Notes under the pieces: generated by a model
Databases searched by the model: none
The model's input: the letters and a program-made list of their open reading frames with translations, nothing else
Told to the model about the DNA's origin: nothing
In this document: one piece after another, positions 45,260 through 53,550 of the stretch
Numbering within the stretch: the first letter of the stretch is position 1
Layout of the letters: each line of letters starts with the position of its first letter
Made by a program: the position numbers and the translations under genes
Source of the DNA: Bacillota bacterium
GTDB lineage: Bacteria > Bacillota > SHA-98 > UBA4971
Assembly: GCA_012842395.1 (NCBI GenBank)
Contig: DUSX01000018.1
Span: 126,116 to 190,115, forward strand
DNA: 64,000 bases
Direction: 5' to 3'

Positions 45260-46516
45260 TCATCCGAGGAACCTCCTCGGGTCCGTGATCCTTCCGACGA
45301 GCGCTGACGCGGCCACCGTCGCTGGGGAGGCGAGATAGATCTGGGCGGACGAGTTGCCCATCCTCCCTTTGAAATTGCGGTTGGCGGTGGATATGACAAC
45401 CTCGCCGTCGGCTGGCACTCCGGCGTGTGTGCCCACGCATGGGCCGCACCCTGGGGGAAGCACGGCCGCTCCCGCGTTGAGGAGGGTCTCCAACACCCCC
45501 TCACGGAGGGCTTCGACCAGGATGCGCCGCGAGGCCGGCGCAACTATGAGGCGCACCGAAGGGTTCACCCTCTTGCCTTTGAGGATCGCAGCGGCGACGC
45601 GCAAGTCCTCGAGCCGGCCGTTCGTGCATGTCCCGATGAAGGCCTCGTTGATCTCGACTCCCGAGAGCTCGTGGGCTTCACACACGTTGTCCACCTCGTG
45701 CGGCCGGGCTACCTGCGGCGCAAGATGCGAGACGTCGAACTCCCGCACGTCCGCGTAGCGGGCGTCTTCATCTGCGAAGACCGGGTGGAACTTCCTCTTC
45801 GAACGGCCGCGCACCCATGCGAGAACCTCGCCACTGGGCGCTATGATCCCGGCCTTGGCGCCCATCTCCACCGCCATGTTGCACAAGGTAAACCTGGCAT
45901 CCACCCCGAGGGCGTCCACGCCCTCTCCGGTGAACTCGCACGACATGTAAGTCGCGCCCGACGCCGAGATCTTGCCGGCGAGGTATAGCGCGAGGTCTTT
46001 GCTGTAGGTTCCCGAGGGAAGGTGGCCTCTGCATACTATCTTCATGCTCTCTGGCACCTTGAGCCACGTCTTGCCGGTGATGAGGGCCGCCGCGAGGTCG
46101 GTGGACCCCACGCCCGTCGAGAACGCGCCGAGGCCTCCATAGGTACAAGTGTGAGAGTCCGCTCCCACCACGAGGTCTCCCGGGGCAACGTGGCCACGCT
46201 CCGGGATGAGCTGGTGACAGACGCCCTCGCCCACATCGTAGAGGATTGAGCCCTGCTCGGCGGCGAAATCTCGCATCAGTTTATGGAGGTTTGCCGTGCC
46301 CTCGTTCGGGCTTGGGGCGCCATGATCTATCACCATGGCGACCTTCTCGGGGTCGAAAACCTTCTTCCCGCCCATCTCGCGGAATGCCTTGATGGCAAGA
46401 GGCGAGGTCCCATCCTGCCCCATCACGAAATCCACATCCGCGAGGACGATGTCCCCCGCGCGGGCATCGACGCCCGAATGGCTCGAGAGGATCTTCTCTG
46501 CGATGGTCTTGCCCAC
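45260..46516 (-). CDS. Aconitase/isopropylmalate isomerase family, large subunit
   Basis: 418 aa. The Fe-S half of a two-subunit hydro-lyase. It has GKTIAEKIL, VMVIDHGAPSP-like VAMVIDHGAPSP, VGADSHTCTYGGLGAF, GTCTNGRLEDL and PPGCGPCVGTHAG. The cysteines in TCTNG and GCGPC are the expected [4Fe-4S] ligands. The LeuC-like class is shared by isopropylmalate isomerase, homoaconitase and some anaerobic aconitases. Because the next dehydrogenase has isocitrate-type residues, aconitase activity is favoured. The start is a GTG with AGGAGGG upstream. Confidence 0.88.
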   Translation of the reverse strand: MGKTIAEKILSSHSGVDARAGDIVLADVDFVMGQDGTSPLAIKAFREMGGKKVFDPEKVAMVIDHGAPSPNEGTANLHKLMRDFAAEQGSILYDVGEGVCHQLIPERGHVAPGDLVVGADSHTCTYGGLGAFSTGVGSTDLAAALITGKTWLKVPESMKIVCRGHLPSGTYSKDLALYLAGKISASGATYMSCEFTGEGVDALGVDARFTLCNMAVEMGAKAGIIAPSGEVLAWVRGRSKRKFHPVFADEDARYADVREFDVSHLAPQVARPHEVDNVCEAHELSGVEINEAFIGTCTNGRLEDLRVAAAILKGKRVNPSVRLIVAPASRRILVEALREGVLETLLNAGAAVLPPGCGPCVGTHAGVPADGEVVISTANRNFKGRMGNSSAQIYLASPATVAASALVGRITDPRRFLG

Positions 46517-46642
46517 GCTTCTCTAACCCTCCTACGCGTTCAAACGTTTGCCGCGGTCGCTACGGCGCCGCCGCTGCGGCGCTGCCGCCTGGCCCGCGGC
46601 TCGGTAGAGCACTGTATGGGCACCACGAGCCACAAATCTGTC

Positions 46643-47794
46643 TTACTTGTGAGCCGATGATGTGTCCCTTTTCGCGTCTTCGTATATATATACAAGTTCC
46701 TTATCGAAGAGCGGCCGTTTGAGATTCACCGCAGTCGCGCGCACTGCGGGCAACATCGCTGCCGCCTCCTCGTCTGTGAGGTTTATGCCGTATTCAAGGA
46801 ATTTCGCCTTAAGCGCGTGCTTGCCTGAATGTTTGCCGATGATGATCTGTCGCTGCAAGCCCACTTCCTCCGGCGCGAAAACCTCATAAGTCTTGGGGTT
46901 CTTGAGGACTCCGTCTGCATGGATCCCAGACTCATGGGCGAAAGTGTTCGTGCCTACGATGGGCTTTCCTGGCGGGATCTCCCTTCCGGACGCCCTCGCC
47001 ACGTACTCGGAGATCTCCCTGAATCTTGTGGTCTTGACGCCGAGGTCTATGCCGTAGATGTGCTTGAGCGCCATCACGACCTCCTCGAGGGCCGCGTTCC
47101 CCGCGCGCTCGCCGAGGCCGTTCACGGTTACTCCGACATACCTGGCGCCTGCCCGCACTCCTGCAAGGGTGTTGGCGGTGGCCATGCCGAAGTCGTTGTG
47201 AGTGTGGGTCTCGATGTCGAGCCCGGTCTGCTCGTGGAGGGTCTTGATCTTCTCATACATGGTCAGTGGGTCCAGCAGCCCAACCGTGTCGCAGTAACGG
47301 AGCCTGTTGGCACCCGCTCCTTTCGCGGCCATCGCGAATTCGAGCAGAAACTCGGGGTCGGCGCGGCTCGCGTCCTCGGCGTTAACGGATATGTACAGCC
47401 CGTACTGAGCGGCGTACACCACCGCTTGGGTCATTGCATCGAGGACCTGCTGGCGCGTCATACGAAGCTTGTGGAAGATATGTATGTCAGACACGGAAAT
47501 GGATATGGCTACGGCGTCCACCCCGCAGTCGATCGATGCCTCGAGGTCGGAGATGACGGCTCTGTTCCACGCCATGATGCTCGCATTGAGTCCGGCATGG
47601 GCGATCGCTTTCACGGCCTCCTTTTCGTCCCCACCCATGGCCGGGATGCCAGCCTCGATCTGGTCCACCCCGATCTCATCCAGCATTCTCGCGATTCGCA
47701 GCTTCTCCGTCCGAGCAAACACGACGCCCGCTGTTTGCTCGCCATCACGCAACGTGGTGTCGACGATGAGGACCTTCTTCTCGCTCTCCTTCAT
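46643..47794 (-). CDS. Homocitrate synthase / Re-citrate synthase family protein
   Basis: 383 aa. A DRE-TIM acyl-CoA lyase: [10 protein letters not shown] at residues 11-20, the [10 protein letters not shown] segment, [18 protein letters not shown] with the metal-binding Hx[16 protein letters not shown], and [13 protein letters not shown]. It condenses acetyl-CoA with a 2-oxo acid. NifV homocitrate synthases and the Re-citrate synthases of strict anaerobes share this subfamily and cannot be told apart by eye. The operon (aconitase-type subunits plus a dehydrogenase with isocitrate residues) favours citrate. The ATG at 47794 has GGAGGAGGG 9 bases upstream. It is first of the operon. Confidence 0.88.
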   Translation of the reverse strand: MKESEKKVLIVDTTLRDGEQTAGVVFARTEKLRIARMLDEIGVDQIEAGIPAMGGDEKEAVKAIAHAGLNASIMAWNRAVISDLEASIDCGVDAVAISISVSDIHIFHKLRMTRQQVLDAMTQAVVYAAQYGLYISVNAEDASRADPEFLLEFAMAAKGAGANRLRYCDTVGLLDPLTMYEKIKTLHEQTGLDIETHTHNDFGMATANTLAGVRAGARYVGVTVNGLGERAGNAALEEVVMALKHIYGIDLGVKTTRFREISEYVARASGREIPPGKPIVGTNTFAHESGIHADGVLKNPKTYEVFAPEEVGLQRQIIIGKHSGKHALKAKFLEYGINLTDEEAAAMLPAVRATAVNLKRPLFDKELVYIYEDAKRDTSSAHK

Positions 47795-48138
47795 TGCTTC
47801 TTCCCTCCTCCTTTTCGGGTAGAGACTGCATATATATGCATACTCTCTGTGGCACGCCCGGCAGCTCACCCCGGTGTTGTCCAGCTACCGGTGTCGCAGC
47901 CTCGGATATGCATGTATATGCTACTACACTACACTCTCCACCAGCTTCCTGTCAAGAGGAAATCTAGGTGGATTGCCATGAAGACGTTAAACATTTTCAA
48001 TTCAAACGTTATGCCCAGACTCGTCCGCAACGCGCGCGGTCAAGCCTTGAAACAGCAGGAGGGTACGCGGCACGCAAGGAGTATTAAAAAAGAATGTAGG
48101 TCAGGGTTGCGCCGCGACGGCGCCCAGGAGGGATCGCG
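47795..48138. other. 344-base divergent control region between the citrate-type operon and dehydratase genes
   Basis: Unusually AT-rich for this genome. It contains a perfect 14-base palindrome (47827-47840), a related imperfect one (47905-47921), and a minus-strand TTGACA (47950-47955) without a good -10. No gene is supported. Both flanking operons could be controlled from here. Confidence 0.6.
47827..47840. promoter_or_regulatory. AT-rich palindrome, possible operator
   Basis: TGCATATATATGCA is a perfect 14-base inverted repeat lying 13 bases from the ribosome binding site region of the minus-strand synthase gene. A related sequence, GATATGCATGTATATGC, is at 47905-47921. The regulator is unknown. 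Confidence 0.45.
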
Positions 48139-49353
48139 ATGGTCCTCGTGTCATGCAGCTACGTGCCGTTTGAGATCCCGCTAGCTCTCGGGATGCCTGT
48201 GAAAAGGGCAGTCTTCCGCGAGACCGGCGAGTGCTCGGACGCGTACCTGCCGCGCGACTTCTGTCCGTACGCGAGGGCTTTCATGCGTGACCACGGAAGG
48301 GACCATGTAGTCGCCATCGCAGGATCGTGCGACGCGATGCGGCGAGCGTATGACGCTCTGCGATACTTTAAGCTCGCCGGTGGCGTGTGCTTCGTGGACA
48401 TACCTAGGACGTCTACCAGTGCTTCCGAGGAATACTATGCCTCGGTTCTGAGGGATTTCGCCCTTGACCTGGCGCGTGCAGCGCGCGCGGGGGTGCCCGA
48501 CGCGGTTGCGCCCGCGGTGAACGTCGACGGGGATTCGTTTCGCAGGCGGCTCATCCATGCCGCAGGCTCAATGAACCTGCTCAGGTCGGAGCTTTCAGGC
48601 CTGTCGAGGCTGGTGGACGAGGGCCGGCTGTCAGCCGGCGAGGCTGCTAGCGCGGCGTTCCTGGCAAACGACGCGCTCGGCGCGGGCACGAACCAGTACC
48701 CGCACGAGGCTCCTGGCGGCTCCGAGAGCGGGCAGAGGGAAGCCCAGGCCGCGGAGGCGACCGACCTGGCTCGCGCCGCGGCGGCGGTCGCTCGCGCGCT
48801 GCACGCCATAAGGACCGCGGGAGACCCTGGGGCCGGACGGGCTGGCATGAGCCAATGTGAGTCGAGGAGCCGCCGCCACGGCCGGGGAAGGCCGCGCGTC
48901 GGAATCACCGGAACGTGCCTCCTGGAACGCGCACTGCTCGTGATGATCGAGCAGTCGGGGCTGGAGGTGGCCTTCGTGGATTCCTGCATCGGTCTTAGGT
49001 CTTTTGACTTTCGTGTCGAGATCGAGGCTGGCGCGGGCGACCCGTTCCGCGACCTGGCCCGGGCGTACCTGAGGAAGCCTCCGTGTCCGAGGATGTTTGC
49101 CGGCGACGCGAGGGCGCAGCGTCTCCGAGCTCTAGCCATTTCGCACAAGGTCCGCGGCATCGTGTACTTCGCGCCCAAGTTCTGTGATTATGCGTACTAC
49201 GATTTCGCTGATATGAAAAGACGCGTTGGAGAGGGGGACGGCGTGCCCATGCTGCTCTTGGAGACTGAATACGGTTCGGCAGGATCAGGCCAGATCCTCA
49301 CGCGCGTCACTGCGTTTAGGGAAATGCTGGAAGGCCGGCTGGAGCGAGGGTGA
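48139..49353 (+). CDS. 2-hydroxyacyl-CoA dehydratase family subunit (HgdB-like)
   Basis: 404 aa. The D-component family binds a [4Fe-4S] cluster in subunits of 2-hydroxyacyl-CoA dehydratases and benzoyl-CoA reductases. Conserved cysteines are in RETGECSDAYLPRDFCPYAR (Cys32, Cys42), IAGSCDAMRRAYD (Cys64) and FAPKFCDYAYYDF near the C-terminus. An Ala/Arg/Ser-rich linker (about 190-250) separates two Rossmann-like halves. The ATG has AGGAGGG 6 bases upstream. It overlaps the next gene by 4 bases (GTGA), so the two subunits are made together. Confidence 0.85.
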   Translation: MVLVSCSYVPFEIPLALGMPVKRAVFRETGECSDAYLPRDFCPYARAFMRDHGRDHVVAIAGSCDAMRRAYDALRYFKLAGGVCFVDIPRTSTSASEEYYASVLRDFALDLARAARAGVPDAVAPAVNVDGDSFRRRLIHAAGSMNLLRSELSGLSRLVDEGRLSAGEAASAAFLANDALGAGTNQYPHEAPGGSESGQREAQAAEATDLARAAAAVARALHAIRTAGDPGAGRAGMSQCESRSRRHGRGRPRVGITGTCLLERALLVMIEQSGLEVAFVDSCIGLRSFDFRVEIEAGAGDPFRDLARAYLRKPPCPRMFAGDARAQRLRALAISHKVRGIVYFAPKFCDYAYYDFADMKRRVGEGDGVPMLLLETEYGSAGSGQILTRVTAFREMLEGRLERG

Positions 49354-50732
49354 GGCGAATGGTTGGAGCACCGGCGTCGGGTCGGGCGCGAAACGGGGCG
49401 GCGGGCGGGTTCCGTGACGCTCGAGGCGGTGCGCGTGCGAGAGGCGCGGCGCGCCGACGTGTGCCGCAGCAGCCACGACGGGGATTCCTTCGTCCTGAGA
49501 CCTTGTTGCGCAACAAGTGGGCGTACAGGGCGGCTTCCGCGGCCCTCCCGTTGCTCCGGGCCCGCGGTGCCAAGGACTACCAGATCGCGGCCATAGAGTG
49601 CATGCTTTCCGACTTTGCCGACGCGTATCTCGGCAGGAAGCCGTGTGTGTTCACGAGCGCCTTCGTGCCCACCGAGCTCGTATACGGCCTCGGTGGCGTG
49701 CCCTTCTTGCCGGAGGCGGCGTCAGGCCTCGCAGCGGCGTTTGGGCTCGGTGCCGCAAGCCTCTCGGCGTGCGAGGCGCTCTGGTACTCGCCGGACCTTT
49801 GCAGCTTTCACCGCGCGGGCGTAGGAGGGGCAGCGGCCGGGTTTCTGCCGCGTCCCTCGGCCGTGGTGGTCACAGCCCACCTGTGCGACGGGGGCAAGAA
49901 GTCGCTTGCCCATCTCAGTGCGCTGGCCGGTTGTCCGTTCTACATCATCGACGTCCCGTTCGCCTCGTCGAACCGCGGGGAAAGGTGGGTCGCCTCGCAA
50001 GTCGAGTTCGTGGCGGAGGACCTGGCCCGGCGCGTCCCGGGGCTTTCCGTGGATGGGCTGCCTCGTGCGCTCGTCGCATCCAATGAGGCTCTCACAGAGT
50101 ACAGGGAGGTCTGTGCGCTCAGGAGAAACGTTCCGGCGCCGTGGCGCGGGTCGGAGGCGTTGAACTATGTCCTCTTGTTCCTGTGGTCGTGGGGGAGCCC
50201 ATTACTGGCGCCCTTCTATCGAGCCCTTCGAACGCACCTCGCGCGGACCATCGACACGCAGGGCTTCCCCGTTCAGAGCGAGCGTCATAGACTCCTCTGG
50301 CTCAACCTTAGGCCGTATTACCGTACCAAGCTGTTCGAACACCTCGAGCGCGATAGAGCCTCCTCGGTGGCCTTCGAGGAGTATAGCTTCGCGTACTGGC
50401 CGGCTATGGATCCGCGCGATCCTTTCGTGAGCCTCGCGCGTAAGATGACGTCCAATTTCGGCTGGGGCCCGATTGAGCGTCGGCTCGAAGTCATCGAGAA
50501 GCTCGTGGACGAGTACTCCATCGACGGGGTCGTGCAGTTCGCGCAATGGGGCTGCAGACAGTCGAATGGTGGTGCAGCCATCATCGGCAGCGAGCTCCGG
50601 AAGAAGGGAGTTCCCTTCCTCAATTTAGACGGGGATGGGGTTGACGACGGGTCTGGAATCGAGGCGCAGTCCATCACCAGGTTGGGGGCTTTCATAGAAC
50701 TGCTTGATGCGCGAAAGGTGGGTGAGAGATAG
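49350..50732 (+). CDS. 2-hydroxyacyl-CoA dehydratase family subunit (HgdA-like)
   Basis: 460 aa if the GTG overlapping the previous stop is used; an ATG lies 9 bases on. The first 45 residues are Arg/Gly/Ala-rich and not conserved, so the true start is uncertain. The family domain begins near AIECMLSDFADAYLG. Cluster-ligand candidates are in LSACEALWYSPDLCSF, TAHLCDGGKKS and FAQWGCRQSNGG. With the preceding subunit it would form the heterodimer that removes water from a 2-hydroxyacyl-CoA after one-electron activation. The substrate is not set by sequence. Confidence 0.83.
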   Translation: MRRMVGAPASGRARNGAAGGFRDARGGARARGAARRRVPQQPRRGFLRPETLLRNKWAYRAASAALPLLRARGAKDYQIAAIECMLSDFADAYLGRKPCVFTSAFVPTELVYGLGGVPFLPEAASGLAAAFGLGAASLSACEALWYSPDLCSFHRAGVGGAAAGFLPRPSAVVVTAHLCDGGKKSLAHLSALAGCPFYIIDVPFASSNRGERWVASQVEFVAEDLARRVPGLSVDGLPRALVASNEALTEYREVCALRRNVPAPWRGSEALNYVLLFLWSWGSPLLAPFYRALRTHLARTIDTQGFPVQSERHRLLWLNLRPYYRTKLFEHLERDRASSVAFEEYSFAYWPAMDPRDPFVSLARKMTSNFGWGPIERRLEVIEKLVDEYSIDGVVQFAQWGCRQSNGGAAIIGSELRKKGVPFLNLDGDGVDDGSGIEAQSITRLGAFIELLDARKVGER

Positions 50733-51541
50733 TGCTCGTGGCTGGAATAGATGTCGGCTCAACGACCACGAAAGCTGTCCTTCTGGACGGTCGCGCGATC
50801 GTTGGGGAACACGCGATGCCCACCGGCGTGGACCTCGCTCTTGCGGCCGAGCAGTGTCTCCACGCGGCGTGCAGCGCGGCCCGCGTGGCGCCGGAAGAGC
50901 TCGAGGCGCTCGTCGCGACCGGATACGGGAGGGACAGGGTGACCCGTGCTACAGCGAAGGTGACAGAGATAACCTGTCACGCCCGTGGCGCCCGTGCGCT
51001 CGTTCCGTGGGCTCGGGTCGTCGTGGACGTCGGGGGTCAGGACTCGAAGGTCATCCGGCTGGATGACGACGGCATGGTGGCCGACTTCGTCATGAACGAC
51101 AAGTGTGCCGCGGGCACCGGAAGGTTTCTGGAGGTGATGGCCGCGAGGCTAGGCATTGCTCTCGATGAGTTCGGACCGAGGTGGCGGAGGGCGAAGGAAG
51201 CTGCGCGGATCTCGAGCACATGCACGGTGTTCGCTGAATCAGAGGTCATAAGCCTCCTATCCCATGGCGTCCGCCCCGAGCCCATAGTCAAAGGACTTTG
51301 CGACGCAGTGGCGGCGAGGCTCGCCGGCATGGTCCACCGCGTAGGCCTGGGCGGCGGGCTCGTGATGACGGGTGGGGTCAGCCGGAACGAGGGAGTCAGG
51401 AGGTCCCTGGAGGAAAGGCTTCATGCGACCGTCACGGTTCCGGACGAGTCCCAGTTTGCCGGGGCGTACGGTGCCGCGTTGATCGCTTTGGACCTCAGCG
51501 ATGGGAGGGGCGGGGGGAAGGGAAAGCCCGATGCTCCCTGA
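50732..51541 (+). CDS. ATPase activator of 2-hydroxyacyl-CoA dehydratase (HgdC-like)
   Basis: 269 aa ASKHA-fold ATPase. It hydrolyses ATP to inject a low-potential electron into the dehydratase. Motifs are GIDVGSTTTKAVLL, VDVGGQDSKVI, KCAAGTGRFLE and SSTCTVFAESEVISLL; the two cysteines in the last two motifs hold the [4Fe-4S] cluster shared across the homodimer. GGLVMTGGVSRNEGV is the second phosphate loop. The start is a GTG overlapping the previous stop by one base, with an in-frame GTG at 50738. It completes a self-contained three-gene dehydratase system. Confidence 0.92.
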   Translation: MLVAGIDVGSTTTKAVLLDGRAIVGEHAMPTGVDLALAAEQCLHAACSAARVAPEELEALVATGYGRDRVTRATAKVTEITCHARGARALVPWARVVVDVGGQDSKVIRLDDDGMVADFVMNDKCAAGTGRFLEVMAARLGIALDEFGPRWRRAKEAARISSTCTVFAESEVISLLSHGVRPEPIVKGLCDAVAARLAGMVHRVGLGGGLVMTGGVSRNEGVRRSLEERLHATVTVPDESQFAGAYGAALIALDLSDGRGGGKGKPDAP

Positions 51542-51842
51542 GTCGAGGTGCGAAAACGCTCGCGATCATCGGGATGGGTTGCCGGTGATTGCACGAGGGG
51601 TGTCAAGATCCGGCCACTCGCCTGACGGGCCGGATCTTGGCGAAGGGAGCCCCGCTCGGGGACACCGCCGCGCTAGCTGGAACGTGGAACTTCAGATATT
51701 GGCCGCCCGTTCTATATAAGTGGTCTCCTCGCCACGCCCGTCTTGGACGTTGACGCACGCGGCGCCTTCGCCTATGACGGGCTTTTCGCCGGATTGTGGC
51801 GCATACAACGTGCTTGGAAGCAGAAAGGGGGAACGCGTTGCC
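51542..51842. other. 301-base gene-free stretch with a repeat relative
   Basis: It lies between the activator gene and the ABC operon. It carries a diverged relative of the dispersed repeat (about 51572-51660) with a perfect hairpin. A TATATA near 51712 could be the -10 of the ABC operon, with a poor -35 (TTCAGA). No gene is supported. Confidence 0.55.
51572..51660 (-). repeat. Possible diverged relative of the dispersed repeat (copy 5)
   Basis: GGTTGCCGGTGATTGCACGA then GGGGTGT matches the reverse complement of copy 3 (GGTTGCCGGTGCTTGCACGA, GGGGCGT). Where other copies have the AATTCGGC palindrome, this one has a different perfect stem: AAGATCCGGCC (51605-51615) with GGCCGGATCTT (51628-51638). 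The hairpin is conserved and the sequence is not. The flanking tail is barely recognisable. The stem also sits where a terminator for the activator gene would be. Confidence 0.5.
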
Positions 51843-52844
51843 GTGATCGAAGTGAAGAACCTCACCAAGATGTACGGCAGGGCAAGGGGCATCGAGGATC
51901 TGACGTTCTCGGTGGAGCAGGGCGAGATCCTCGGATTCCTCGGGCCGAACGGCGCCGGAAAGACCACGACCATGCGGATCATAACAGGGTACTTGGCGGC
52001 GACGTCCGGCACGGTCAGGGTCGCGGGGCGCGACGTGTTCGAGGATGCGATGGAGACGAGGAGAAGGATCGGGTATCTCCCTGAGAACCCGCCGCTTTAC
52101 CGCGAGATGACGGTCAAGAGCTACCTGCAGTTCGTGTGTGAGATCAAGGGCATTCCGAAATCCCAGCGGGCCGCGCAGGTTGTCAGGGCCGTGGAAGCGT
52201 GCGGCCTGGGACCGGTGTACGGTCGCGTCATTCAGAACGTCTCGCGCGGGTTCAAGCAAAGGGTCGGCCTCGCCCAGGCGCTCCTCGGAGACCCCGATGT
52301 CCTCATACTGGACGAGCCCACGGTGGGGCTGGACCCTAGGCAAATCATAGAGATCCGGCAGCTCATCCGCAGCCTCGGGGGGAAGCACACCGTGATACTG
52401 AGCTCACACATCCTCCCCGAGGTGAGCATGGTGTGCGGCCGAGTTGTGATCATCAACAACGGACGCCTGGTCGCCATCGACACGCCAGAGGGCCTTGCCC
52501 GCAGGCTGCGTGGCTCGCAGTGCCTCGCGGTGCGCGTGCGCGGGCCGCGAGACGCGGTCGCGTCCGAGGTGGGGGCGCTCGCGGGCGTGCGGTCGGTCTC
52601 GGTGGACGATTCCGAGCCGCAGAGAGATGCCGGTGGAACGCACAGGCGCGACGGAGAGGTGCTGCTGTCGGTGGAAACTGAGCTCTCGGCGGACGTCCGC
52701 GAGGCCCTGTTCTTTAAGATGGCGGAGCGCGGATGGCCGATCCTGGAAATGAGATTCGTGGACCTAAGCCTGGAGGACGTGTTCCTCAGGTTGACCACCG
52801 AAGAGAAACTGGAGGACTCGGCGGAGGTGGCGGCAGGTGCTTAA
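51843..52844 (+). CDS. ABC transporter ATP-binding protein (GldA-like)
   Basis: 333 aa. Walker A GPNGAGKTTTMR, signature VSRGFKQRVGLA, Walker B LILDEPTVGLDP and H-loop SSHI are intact. The C-terminal 110 residues form the regulatory extension seen in GldA/NatA-type exporters. The start is a GTG at 51843 with GGGGGAA 9 bases upstream. It overlaps the permease gene by 8 bases and heads a four-gene operon (ATPase, GldF-like permease, GldG-like protein, DUF4340 protein). The transported substrate is unknown. Confidence 0.92.
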   Translation: MIEVKNLTKMYGRARGIEDLTFSVEQGEILGFLGPNGAGKTTTMRIITGYLAATSGTVRVAGRDVFEDAMETRRRIGYLPENPPLYREMTVKSYLQFVCEIKGIPKSQRAAQVVRAVEACGLGPVYGRVIQNVSRGFKQRVGLAQALLGDPDVLILDEPTVGLDPRQIIEIRQLIRSLGGKHTVILSSHILPEVSMVCGRVVIINNGRLVAIDTPEGLARRLRGSQCLAVRVRGPRDAVASEVGALAGVRSVSVDDSEPQRDAGGTHRRDGEVLLSVETELSADVREALFFKMAERGWPILEMRFVDLSLEDVFLRLTTEEKLEDSAEVAAGA

Positions 52845-53550
52845 AACGTGGTCTATCTTCAAACGCGAGGTAGCAGCGTACTTTCTGTCCCCCATGGCGT
52901 ACGTCATGGGAGCGGTGTTCCTGGTGCTCTCCGGCTATTTCTTCTCGATCCTACTCTTCGCCACGAGGACCGCGACCATGGAGGGCACGTTCGGGAACAT
53001 GGCGGTCACGTTCATCTTTGTGGCACCCGTTCTCACTATGCGCCTCCTGGCTGAGGAGAAGAAACTCGGCACCGACGAGCTTCTCTTGACTTCCCCTGTG
53101 ACCATCACGTCTATCGTGGTCGGGAAATACCTCGCGAGCGTCTTCACATACCTTGTGTTCCTTGCGGCGACCCTCGTTTATCCAGCCATCCTCCGGCATT
53201 ATGGCAGCCCTGATATGGGCCCGATTTACTCTGGATACCTAGGCATGTTTCTTTTCGGGGCGGCATGCCTTGCGGCCGGCACCTTCGCTTCCGCGCTGAC
53301 AGAGAACCAGATGGTTGCCGGGGTGGTCGGGTTCGGCATCCTTCTGCTTTTCTGGATCCTGGGTTGGGTCAGCGCGGCGGTGACGGGCCCTGTCGGAGAC
53401 GCCATATCGGCGCTCTCCATATTGAACCACTTCGACGACTTCCAGAAAGGGATAATAGACCTGTCGCACACCGTGTACTACCTCAGCTTCGCGTTCACGT
53501 TCCTCTTTCTCGCCGTACGCACCATTGACTCGAGGAGGTGGAGCGCATGA
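52837..53550 (+). CDS. ABC-2 type permease (GldF-like)
   Basis: 237 aa with six membrane helices. The N-terminus (TWSIFKREVAAYFLSPMAYV) and the RLLAEEKKLGTDELLLTSP segment are typical of GldF/ABC-2 permeases. The start is a GTG overlapping the ATPase gene end, with GGAGGTGG upstream. Its stop overlaps the next ATG (ATGA). In gliding Bacteroidetes GldA/F/G are needed for motility, but homologs are widespread in non-gliding bacteria, so no motility role is inferred. Confidence 0.9.
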   Translation: MLKTWSIFKREVAAYFLSPMAYVMGAVFLVLSGYFFSILLFATRTATMEGTFGNMAVTFIFVAPVLTMRLLAEEKKLGTDELLLTSPVTITSIVVGKYLASVFTYLVFLAATLVYPAILRHYGSPDMGPIYSGYLGMFLFGAACLAAGTFASALTENQMVAGVVGFGILLLFWILGWVSAAVTGPVGDAISALSILNHFDDFQKGIIDLSHTVYYLSFAFTFLFLAVRTIDSRRWSA

